From assembly GCF_037975245.1 (NCBI RefSeq), contig NC_092578.1:5809001-5873000 (forward strand): a stretch of DNA of 64,000 nt. Direction: 5' to 3'. A program made the position numbers and the translations under genes. Position 1 is the stretch's first letter. Each line of letters begins with the position of its first letter. The DNA is from Apostichopus japonicus (lineage: Eukaryota; Echinodermata; Holothuroidea; Aspidochirotida; Stichopodidae). Shown in pieces: positions 10,429 to 20,000 of this stretch. Below the pieces are notes generated by a model. It saw only the letters and a program-made list of their open reading frames with translations. It was not told the DNA's origin and searched no databases.

Positions 10429-10792
10429 ATCAGATGATTAGGGGTGAAGAAACTACCAACTGAATAGATTTTTTCCAACAGTGTGGGTGTGTCTGGGTGG
10501 GCCCTAAAGGGATTCACGACTTTGTTGGGGGGGGGGGGTAATAAAACTGGTGTTACTTGCTAAACGATTTCTTGCATCTTTGCAGGAGTGGGCAGTAGAA
10601 AACAATAGGTTATGATGTTGCAGACAGTTGCACATCAAAGCAGGACCCCACCATTTGTTGCCGGGAACTATTTTGCAAAAAGGCAGGCCAGCTTATAACA
10701 CCAGCAGAAATAAAACCACCTAGCCGTGTAGATAAGTCGGGTTTCCGTGCATGTACACTCAGCAAAATTAAAATGACAGTAGTAACTATAAA

Positions 10793-10895
10793 GCGAAGCA
10801 CCACCATTGGTTGGCGTGGAGCGCTAGCAAATTTTACAAAATGGCAACCCAATAGCAGCCAAAATGGGAGCATCAGTGCCTCTGCAGAGACCCTG
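10793..10895 (-). repeat. Dispersed repeat R, copy 2
   Basis: On the minus strand the segment reads GCCATTTTGTAAAATTTGCT, then AGCGCTCCACGCCAACCAAT and GGTGGTGCTTCGC, matching the second half of repeat R copies at 12595-12700 and 38255-38365. A further degenerate version may lie at about 10640-10690 in the same orientation. The longest open frame of the whole window (minus strand 10610-11155, 181 codons, hydrophobic) crosses this repeat and is probably fortuitous. Confidence 0.6.
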
Positions 10896-11177
10896 ACAGT
10901 CATAATTGCAACGACACTGGGCAACAGAACCCTAAAATATTTAATGATAATACTAATGGACACTTTGTATAGCGCCGGTATCCGCCCGAAGTAGCTCATG
11001 GTGCTTTGCAGAAAAAAGATTACATATATGGAATTTGGAACAGGTAAGTTTTTAGATATATCTTGAAGGTTCCAAGGCTGTTGACCAGTATTACTGATTG
11101 ACGTAAGTAATTCCTTAATTTTGAGGCTGCACAGGAAAAGGATCTCTGGCCCCACCGATTCCTTGAAACACTTTTAA

Positions 11178-11222
11178 GTGGAGTTTTCGTGTTCACTCTC
11201 AGCTAAATTGAAATGACTGGAA
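11178..11222 (+). repeat. Short direct repeat of 10735-10775
   Basis: The words TTTTCGTGTTCACTCTCAGC and AAATTGAAATGAC here parallel GTTTCCGTGCATGTACACTC and AGCAAAATTAAAATGAC at 10739-10776. The pair lies about 440 bp apart in direct orientation and probably reflects repeated insertion or tandem duplication within this nested region. Confidence 0.45.
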
Positions 11223-11913
11223 TGGTAGGGGAAAGGTCTAAGTGGAGGTTGTGTCCCTGGGAAAAGTCACTCAAATTACAATCTTCAACTCGATCCTGAG
11301 TAGATCTATACAGGCTCTGTGTGGATCCTGTGAAATAGGAGGGCACTGCGTACAAATGAAGGTGTTTTTTTAAATTCAGAAAACTCAAGGGAGGTTTAAA
11401 CCCCCACCCCCTGGATCCTCCCCTGGTGTATCAAATTACACCCCACCAATAGATGCTTTGCATCAATACCAACATGTACTGTGTTACATATGCAACACTT
11501 AACTCTCACCCAGAACAAGATAGGGGTGGTGCCCCAACTACGGCAAGGTATATTTTCATGGCAAATATATAATTATGATATGGGGGAGGCATGGACTTCA
11601 CTAGAGGGGGTGGGGGTGTCTCACGTCCCACCCCCCCCAAAAAAAACTTGGTAAAACTGACGATAGTTGGAAAATCGGAATTTCCGACTGTCGCACTCTA
11701 CTTTATCTAGGACTTTTCATACATTCCTGTGATTGTGAATGACCTAAAAATTGAAAAATCTCGGTCAAAATTGACCTTTAATCAGTCAAATTAACCACGC
11801 TTTCCTTGCCACAAATTGTATCTCGCGATCCTTATACTCCACCATACAAAACTGCGTATGATTTTTAATACTCTGAAAAATGCCTATTGGAAGTACCTTC
11901 ATAGGCGTAGGAG

Positions 11914-12749
11914 CCATGGGCGGCGATCCTGGGGGGAAGGGGGGGATATATCCCCCATGAAAATGGGTGGAGGGGATGTAATACACCATATCCCCCCACC
12001 AAATGCCAGGGATAAGAATATTTTCATGCCTACATTTATGCATCATCGTGAATGTACGGCTCTTTTTTAGCTTCATTTCTCGCCTACCATAAACGCAGTG
12101 CGATCTTTTCAAATAAACCGTCTTTATAAAGCAAGAATAGTTGACTGTAGGCTTCATTGGCCCTATAACAACAAAATGTATTTGCGCCCACGGTATTCAT
12201 ATAGTACATATATGCACCCTCGTAGTATTCATATAGGCCCTATAGTAGGCCTACACACGTACATGTTCCCTCGAACAGCTGAGAATCTCATGTTACCAGG
12301 GTAATGCTTAATTAATACACGTTTCACCTGGATGCCCTAGCAATCGGTACCTAGGAATGTAACTATGTGTAATTGTTTATTGCATGTGTATAGGCCTATC
12401 ATAGCCTGCATGAGGCCATTTTCTTCATCGAATATTATAAAAGAGCTCTCGAACATTCTAACGTAGCGCATGAAACAAGATTGACAGGGGCAATTTTCCC
12501 AAAATAACACCCGAAATTAAAAAAAAAAAAGTATTTTGGATCCTGATTATGAGATATTTCGGACATAATATCCCTATTTTAAAGTTGGGTATATGCCGCT
12601 TGGAAACCTCGGGAAGTGCCGTTTCCGGCCATTTAGAGGGTTTGTAAATCCCAAAATTTTCTAGTACGCTCCGCGCCAACTCATGGTGGCGCTACGCTTA
12701 GATAGTCAACACATACCCCCCACTCGGAAGTACGGATCGCCGCCCATGG
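11914..12749. mobile_element. Segment bounded by perfect 16-bp inverted repeats CCATGGGCGGCGATCC
   Basis: CCATGGGCGGCGATCC at 11914-11929 is repeated exactly in inverse orientation at 12734-12749. Next to the left one is GGCGTAGGAG and a GGGGGATATATCCCCC palindrome, then GGGGATGTAATACACCATAT and CCCCCC. The pair may delimit an element of about 835 bp that holds repeat R copy 3, or they may be single ends of two neighbouring elements of one family. A related G/C-tract block occurs at 51110-51200. No protein-coding content is recognised inside. Confidence 0.5.
12595..12700 (+). repeat. Dispersed repeat R, copy 3
   Basis: The segment contains CTCGGGAAGTGCCGTTTCCG, then AAAATTTTCTAGTACGCTCC and GCGCCAACTCATGGTGGCG, the best-conserved version of the family in this window. 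Compared with the copy at 38255-38365 it differs by scattered substitutions and small indels. It precedes the TIR element at 12745 directly. Confidence 0.7.
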
Positions 12750-13060
12750 TAGGAGCCCAACTTGATTTGGGGGTGGGGGGGGAGAGGGGTGCTGTAACGA
12801 CTTGTCCGATAAATATAAACACATTTTTTCGCGCGTGTTCAACATGTTAATGTGCATATCATAAATGCATACATCGGTTATTACATCGCATGCCAATAAC
12901 ATACAATGATTTTCCGTGTTGTATATTGGTTAGAATTATTGGGGAAATATAAGTTTAACCATTGCAAATACATTGCAAATGATTTTTCTTTCAGTAGATG
13001 CCCGAAAAATTATCAGCATATTGCCCGAAATTTTTGTTGGGGCGTGGGGGGGGGGGGCTA
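12745..13060 (-). mobile_element. TIR element Y, copy 1 (minus orientation)
   Basis: The reverse complement aligns with 50512-50895 across most of its length. Shared words include CCGAAAAATT..CAGCATATTG / GCAATATGCTGAGAATTTTT, then TTCAGTAGATGCCCG / CGGGCACCTACTGAA, GGTTAGAATTATTGGG / CCCAATAATTCTAACC, and TTATTGGCATGYGATGTAAT. It has a G-run at 13045-13057 and TAGGAGCC at the other edge. Both copies open a short frame starting MLLACDVITDV on opposite genomic strands (12681-12902 minus; 50735-50929 plus), which diverges after about 25 residues and is probably not translated. Confidence 0.8.
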
Positions 13061-13279
13061 ATAAATTTATGAAATGAGTGCCAGTGGGTACATATATATC
13101 GAAAATGTTCGGAACAAAAGTGCAGTCGCGAGAGATGGGGTGTCTGACTGACACTGACCGTATCGTTGACGAGTAGCGCGGAGGGGTGGGGGTACAAGGC
13201 AGCAGTCGGAATTTTCTGGCTTCAAAACCCATCCAGTTGGATTTTCAGCCACTACACCCCACCGAAATCATAATGCCTT

Positions 13280-13292
13280 GGCTACGTCCCTG
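13280..13292 (-). repeat. GGCTACGTCCCTG terminal motif (inverted)
   Basis: This is the reverse complement of the CAGGGACGTAGC motif at 10413 and is followed by a G-rich tract. It may be the right end of an element, but I cannot pair it with certainty because several left-end motifs occur in the region. Confidence 0.5.
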
Positions 13293-13770
13293 GGGGAGGG
13301 GTTGTTGTTCCTCTTCGATGAGTTTTTACTTGTCAAAAGGCCTTTTCATATAAATGATTTGTGTTGATTTTTTTTCTAATGCAACTGATTAGCCTACCTT
13401 TATATAGTTGGGGTAAGTATCAGATTTGGTTGGGGGAAAGGGTGGGCAGAGTTAATTACCCCCTTTCATAGCTCCACCACTGAATTGAGTACTTTACATA
13501 TGCAGATATGAAAATGAGGTCATACTAGATACTCTGCCCATTTGAAATGTTTTTGATGAGATTTTTTGGGTAGCTTGATGAGTCCAAGAAATAATCTTAA
13601 CTGAGCAAAATCCAGTCCCTCTGTAATCAGTAATCCAAATCTAGACACACCTTCACGATTTTTTACATTGTGTGCCTATATACGAGCGGAATGGTATCAA
13701 TCTGTTCAAAAGTTTTCATGTTAGTTTAAATTGACCAATTACGGCGTGTAGCGAAAACGTACGATATACT

Positions 13771-14886
13771 CATCACCTAAAGGACCAAGTAATTTGCATG
13801 AAGCGACTGGGCATTTAATTTCAAATAATTACTACGCAAATTCGGCCTTCCTTATCTTTTACAACCAGCGATACGTAGTTAAGTCCATATTAATAATAAG
13901 AAACATTTTAAGTGCCCCCAATTAGATTTTGTTATCTTTTAAGCCTTGTTCATGACTCGGATCATGTCTTTAATTGTCTACTTTTATACCGTGGACGAGC
14001 CTAGCGAGAATTCTAGGAAAAATCACCAAACGGACCATCAGGGACGCCCTCTAAAGTTGTAACTTTGACCATTGCGCGATAGCGCTACTTCTCTCGCTAA
14101 AAAATAGCAAAATTCCTTATAATTTTCTTCATTTAGATAATTGGCGGACCAAATGTTCAGATAATATCAACTGTTCATTAAGGAACCGCCCCTAAAAAAA
14201 TCCCGTCGATTTATCAGTTTGTACTTAATTTCTGACACATTTTTGTTTAACCCTAGGGTTAACCCTAGGGTTAGGGTTAGTGCCATATTTACCATGAAAT
14301 ACCGAATTTTGACATCGGATCTGGTCAATGATGTAGAAGAACGTGCCAGTTACTGTATATGTTTGTCATTTACCATTTTATTCCGTTTAAAATTAATAAA
14401 AGGGCTTTTATGGAGCTAAATTGACAAAAGCATCAAAAGGACCACTCAGAACACTTCCAAATTTGAGTAAACTATCATTCCAAAAATTGCCGTCACGGGC
14501 ACATACTTCATTGTAAATGTATAAGATTTGAACATATCGTGAATTAGAAAATGGTCTTTCTGACAGTACCAACTTTAACACAATTACACAATGGTATAAA
14601 AAGTTTTATGAAATATGATAACACCCTTACATGCATCAAAATTGAGTCTTTGCTACCGACCAAGACGCACCTGCATTATACGTTCCTTGGAGGATCTTTC
14701 AGGCACACATTTTATGAGGTTTAGAGTGGAATTTGAAGGAATAAATTCAGCGAATAGTAAAGATAGGCATATGAGATTCTCTTTTTAGTCTATCGCCGAT
14801 TTTTTACGAGAAAATCCGGATTTATTAAGCCATGAATCAAACGGACCATTCTATTGCGCAACGACACTGGTCGTTTTGATGCTTTG
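13771..14886. repeat. Cluster of ATCAAAAGGACCA-like motifs
   Basis: Variants of CATCAAAAGGACCA occur at 13771-13787 (CATCACCTAAAGGACCA), 14021-14037 (AATCACCAAACGGACCA), 14427-14444 and 14836-14849 on the plus strand, and at 14869-14886 on the minus strand. Two more lie at 18778-18795 and 18836-18850. AAAGCATCAAAA is common to 14427, 18778 and the inverted copy. The cluster may represent sub-repeats of an old element or binding sites. Flanks outside the motif do not align obviously. Confidence 0.45.
14249..14280. repeat. Short interstitial telomere-like sequence with inverted junctions
   Basis: The 32-base tract consists of AACCCTAGGGTT, repeated with overlap, followed by AGGGTTAGGGTTAG. It therefore contains TTAGGG units meeting CCCTAA units head to head, with CCCTAGGG at each junction. 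TTAGGG is the telomere repeat of most animals. The tract is very short and could reflect break repair with telomerase or a chance AT/G-rich element. Confidence 0.6.
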
Positions 14887-15186
14887 TGCAATCATGATGT
14901 CATGCTGTAGACTATCGTTTCCAGTTGACGATAAAGCTGATTTATTATGTATTTGATGCCTCAACGGAGATGCGGATTTATATCATCCTAACGTTTCATA
15001 TTATACCCCCCCCCCCCTCACATATGCAGTGACAACAGCCTTGGCAAGATGGGCAAATAGGGGGTAAGGATTTTTTTATTTGGTTGGGGGGGGGGGGGGT
15101 TATACCACTGATATGGGAAGGAGTTTGACATACGGTGTTGTAAGGTAACGTCGCGTATCCCTTAACTTTGTGAACTGTGTTGTTTT

Positions 15187-15202
15187 CAGGGACGTAGCCA
15201 GG
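15187..15202 (+). repeat. CAGGGACGTAGCCAGG terminal motif
   Basis: This is a near-exact copy of the motif at 10413, followed at once by a GGGGAGCAGTGGG stretch and a C-run at about 15220-15230. The opposed G-rich and C-rich tracts can form a hairpin. No matching right end is found within the next kilobase. Confidence 0.55.
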
Positions 15203-15580
15203 GGAGCAGTGGGAGAAACTGCCCCCCCCCCTTTTCAGAGTCAAAAAAATATTTTAAGACGGTTTTTTTTTTGTCATGGTATTTTGTCAGTGCTTTTTTA
15301 TCTTGAATACTCGTCAGCTCGTTCACTCGATTACTATCGTACTAACATTCTGGCCTACCGATTCAGCTATTTACTTAGTTTGGCAAATGCAATTAGCTAA
15401 ATTTAGCCTATAGCCTACAGTTTACCACTGTGTAATAAAATACATATAGCCTACCTGACCGCACTCGAATGAGTGTCACGAACCGTATGTACAACGACGA
15501 TGTGCCTTCTCATCCTTTCTATGATTCGTCATAAGTTGTTGAACGAACAGCATGTTACGAAGCTAAGCTAGCAATCGACA

Positions 15581-15607
15581 CTCCCTCCCCTTAGACCCCT
15601 CCCCCAT
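15581..15607 (+). repeat. Dispersed C-rich repeat Q, fragment
   Basis: CTCCCTCCCCTTAGACCCCT followed by CCCCCAT matches words at 35013-35042, 54726-54746 and, less closely, 54861-54878. Only this short core is shared here, so it is either a small fragment of family Q or a shared low-complexity segment. Confidence 0.45.
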
Positions 15608-15698
15608 ACCAATCACAAAATGTGCAGACGAGGTGTGAGAAGTTAGTCAGATACCCAATATGAAGGGAACACAATTCTTTCCCCAAAGCCGTATATCT

Positions 15699-16415
15699 CG
15701 TGACCGGAAAAATAACCCTCAGACAAATACCCCCGGACGATTACCCCCCCCACCCAAGCCAATAACCCACAGGAAAACTCCCACCCGGACAATTACCCCA
15801 GAGGAAAACAAAACCCTGGACAACTACCCACCTGGACAACTACCTCCTCGGACGAATACCCCCTAGGGTCGTTGTGTGCACTGGCCCTTTAGACGCAGGA
15901 GGGGGAGGGGGTGAGGCATGGCTATTAGGGCTATGAAAGAAAAAGAACTACAATCTGATATATCAGAATAATAATCTGATATGTCAGATTAAGAAAATTA
16001 TCTTTCATGGCCCTAATGGGCTTTCATACTACGGGGTTCACCAGCTAAAGGTCTGCTTGGTTCAGGGGGAGAGGGAGGGGGGGGGGCACTGGGGCGTATT
16101 CTGGTTTAGTTCGGGTAGCAACATGGGTGTGGTATCTGTGCCGGTGTATTCATGTGGATGGAGTTTTCCCAGAGGTAATTGCCGGAGGGTGGGGTTATTG
16201 TCCTCAGCGGTAATTGTCATGGGGGTACTTGTCCGGGGAAATTGTCTGGGGGTACTTATCCTGGGGGTATTTGTCCTTGGGGTGCATGTCCAGGGGTAGT
16301 CGTTCCCAGAGGTATTCCTTTTCGGAGGTTTTGTCTGGGGCTGATTGTCAGGGGGGTACTTGTCCTGGGGGTATGAGTCTGGGTGGTATATGTACGGGGG
16401 GTAGTTGTCCGGCAA
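15699..16415. mobile_element. Foldback-type element A, copy 2
   Basis: The left arm at about 15699-15865 has units such as CCCGGACGATTACCCCCC. The right arm at about 16160-16415 carries the inverted unit (GGGGGTACTTGTCC). The centre at about 15985-16050 (CATGGCCCTAATGGGCTTTC, then CACCAGCTAAAGG) matches copy 1 closely, as does the following G-rich block with TATTCTGGT, then GGTATCTGTG and GGAGTTTTCC. A segment present in copy 1 between the left array and the centre is mostly missing, although CTAGGGTCGTYGTG remains in both. A small palindrome, CTGATATATCAG, lies at about 15955-15966. Confidence 0.8.
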
Positions 16416-16429
16416 CCATATGTCTCATG

Positions 16430-16690
16430 CATTTCAATGGGCACTATAGTTCCTTGTTTTAAGTAAAATAAGTGTGTTGCATATGTCATCACCCAATGTT
16501 ATCATCATACCAACTTCGTATCAACTCTTTTAAATATGCCTTTGGTCATGTTACATATGAGTAACTCCAATGATCAAGTAAATGCTAACACAACAGAAAT
16601 GGAACTATCCAAAGTTGAGTCCAGAAAAAAGTTGGCTCGAAAGGATTTGGGACCAAAACATCCTAACCAAAAATGGCAGAACAAATGGGT
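16430..16690 (-). repeat. Dispersed repeat P, copy 2
   Basis: The reverse complement matches 4940-5200: TTTTGGTCCCAAATCCTTTC, GCCAACTTTTTTCTGGAC, GTTGGTATGATGATAA, TTGGGTGATGACATATGC and TAGTGCCCATTG appear in the same order. The foldback element A copy 2 ends within about 15 bp of this repeat, so the foldback may have inserted into it. Confidence 0.65.
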
Positions 16691-16701
16691 CTAGAATATT
16701 A

Positions 16702-17064
16702 CAGGGACTTAGCCAGAAATGGAAATGTGGTGGGAGAGGAACAGAATTTTAAAAGGGCATTTATCACAAAGGGAGCATTATAACGATTATCGGAGCTCCA
16801 TGATGTACAAAAAAATGTTTGCCCAAAATGTCTCCAACATGGCAAGAAAAAAAGACCATTAAAAGAGTTTTGTATTACGTACAGTAGCAGACAAATTTTC
16901 AGGGGGAACAGTGAGAAGGGTCACTTAGTATCATCCAACGTGAAAAGGAGCTTTAATGATTTCCCCTGCTTTTGGTTGAATTTTACTTTTAGGGGTACTC
17001 ACAGGGGAGTGGAGAGATCGCTCCCATTGCTCTCCCACCCACCTGCCCCCTGGCTACATCCCTG
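16702..17064. mobile_element. MITE-like element with CAGGGAYKTAGCCAG ends
   Basis: The left end reads CAGGGACTTAGCCAGAA and the right end, reverse-complemented, reads CAGGGATGTAGCCAGGG, agreeing at about 13 of 17 positions. The 363-bp interior has no coding potential and contains poly-A/G segments and a CTCCCAC-rich right side. I could not identify a target-site duplication. This is the only case in the window where both CAGGGA..TAGC ends pair at MITE distance. Confidence 0.5.
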
Positions 17065-20000
17065 TGAAACTGCTCGTTTGCTTTAAACGAGTAAAAATTT
17101 GATAGTTTTTTTAAATGGTTTTGCTTCAAGCGGGCCACCAGGCTATCTGCCCTTTCTCACCGGATTTACTGGATAAACAAAGCAAGACCATCTATTACTG
17201 CATCCTGCAACTGGTTTAAACACTTTGCTGACACTGCTTGTAAAATTTAACATAATCTATATATGACTATTTTGAATGATGCAGAACAATGCTGGTTATA
17301 CGGTAGGTGGCTTTCCACATATTTTACACAGTGATGTGTATATCACTTGCGGCAAGTAAACTAAACAGTAATTGTTTGAAATTTGTTATAGAGGGTAGAG
17401 CCAGCAGTTGAGGTATAAAACACACATGTAGGGAAACCGCAGCCAATTAGTCACTCCACAATTTTGTATCTTTTAGCCAAAGTGGAAAACATCATTGAGT
17501 TCTTGACTGTTTGATTCAATAGTATCTTAAGTTAACAACACAGTGGGCATTGTGCAGAATGCTGGTTGAATCATTTTGACATTATCATGCTTCCTTTATG
17601 ATGAAACATATATATGAAAGGAGAAACAAAAGCAGATAGAAAATGCAGGTATGTTATTGCCTGATTTGATGTTCCTACAAATTTGTTCTCAGTACGAATT
17701 ATTGCTACACTTATCACGGCAATGAACATACCAATCATCTTTTGTATGTATTGCTTACTTCAGCCCTTCTGTAAAGATTAAATATTATATTAAACATGAA
17801 AAAAACATATGAAATTCCTAGCCAACCACAATTCTAATTGTTGATTTTAGTTCAGTATGACCATCCTTCTAGTACTACTGTAGTGTTGCATCATAAATTT
17901 GAGAAGGGGTGTCACACTAACAACCTTCTCTTGTAATGTAAACAAAGTCACGGCTAACTACAGAATGTTTTAGTCATTTACTCTTTACCTTCACTAATAA
18001 TAATATAAGTATTTAATTTAAGGGTTATACAGCCTAGTTATTATAGGCCTAAGCTATCTGTACCGCAAGTTTTGTAACCTTATTAACACCGTAACTTGTA
18101 AGTTAGTTAGGCTAGGCCTACACGTTAGTTGGAGTTTGGGACTTCTTGTACACACAGCTAGGTCTACGCAACTTAGACATATGTTTTATGTACAATTTCA
18201 CCCAATTCAATTGTCAGTGATCACTTGTTTTGGCTATAATTTTATGATCTTGAGACGGTTACAGTACGTAGTGTCACATTTTAAGACTTCGAGATCGACG
18301 GTAAGAAACGTGATGTTGGATGCACACCAGCTGATGTTTGTTATTGTTGTTGTTATTTCTTATCGTAAGTTCTATTGCTGTGGGTGCACATAAGAACTAA
18401 AAATACATTTAGTGTCAGCCGGAAAGGCTTACCTCGTTGTGAAAGTTTTGTTGAGAAAAGGGACATATTTTACGAAATAATGTAGTACGTTATGAAAGAT
18501 GTCAAAGGAACTAAATAATAAACAGATACGAAGAGTTATAAAATAGGGAAACTGTTAAAACTGTGTAAAATATGAAATTTACGTATAGAGAAATATACGT
18601 AAAGGTTTTGTTTTTAAAACAGTTGGATGAAAAAAATGGACGATGTTTTCCTTTGATTGTTAACCGGAATTGTAGGAAACGATAACTTTTGCCGAATATG
18701 CGTGAAAGAAGTACAAACGAAGTCGAAAATACATGCATATTGAATGTGCATTGGCAACGACCAAACCATTATGTGCGAAAGCATCAAAAGGACCAAAAAG
18801 TTACAAGCGTATTAGATGCTCTCTATGGCGAAAAAACACCAAAAGGACCATCGCGCTAGGTGGAGAGAGAGGAAAGTGCCAATATATATATAATGGAGGA
18901 TAGTGCCTGTTACGAACATTTCCAATAGGCTGGAAATTTCTTCACTGTTCTAGATTTTCCAACTCATTACCATTTCAAATAGATCTATATTCATTTGCCT
19001 TGGTCATTTAGTTCCATTTCATTCAACAAAGTTCTGTTCAAAGTATATCTTTCGAGTCTGTGGCTGTATACGATTCACAAATGATTTCGAGTTGGTTATT
19101 TGTTTGTTTTGTTTTTTTGTTATACCCTCTGTATAATAACCCGACTGCATGGAGCAGATTTAAAGTCAGCCTCGGAAGGAATGCAAGTAGCGTCTTATTA
19201 AAATTTAAGAAACGACATAGACACACATTGGGTAAAGAAATTGGCAGATAGTGCGGGCTTTACGTGGTTTCCTCTTAGAACCGTCTCAAACATTTCACAA
19301 CCCTCCCCCCCCCCCAACCCCGTCCCACCTAACTCTCCACCACAACCCGACCCTCTAATACACCCGAATGACCAAAGAACAACACCGTCAACTTGATCAC
19401 GCGCCCTCTGGTAAAAAAAATAGGACATACTTTACTTTCCGGGATTCTACTCTGTGATTGTATAATTAAGATCGTGTCCGTGGGAAGCCTTTTAGGACTA
19501 ACTATTTGCAAATACCGCTGGACTTCACCCCCACATCAAAAGCCTGCCGCTCAGCTGGTAAGATCTTCCCTGCAGGAGTGAAAATTATTGCTTACTTTCT
19601 TCTAAATTTGAAAACGTGCGACTCAGGCAAGAAAAAAAGAAGAAGATGGAAATATCAAAATATTATCAGTTGAATAAATATACGGTACCTCTTGACGTCT
19701 TCCTGTGATACTGAATGTATTAAATGTACGTCATGCGATGCCGGGTCACGTGACTTTATACCTTTCAAGCTACTTAGTGAAGTTTGCCTCGCCAGATTGG
19801 AGTTCAACTATGTAGAATATTGGTTAATCATCACAGCGTGTTATCATACCGTGTATCAGATAGATGAGTTGCTTTTCAAAATATATTTCATTATTCTGTA
19901 CTTCGAGATTTTACAGCACTATCACTCCGAATATGAACTTCGTTATGATGCTATACTTGTAGAAATATTGAGGATATAAATTCATTTGGTATGTTCAATT

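Noticed and set aside
10610-11155. Longest open frame of the window (181 codons, minus strand), hydrophobic
   Set aside because: It crosses dispersed repeat R, no domain is recognisable, and the repeat copies elsewhere do not keep the frame. It is probably fortuitous.
19692-19979. 95-codon frame on the plus strand
   Set aside because: No domain or homologue is recognised, no splice context is convincing, and the length is expected by chance in 64 kb.
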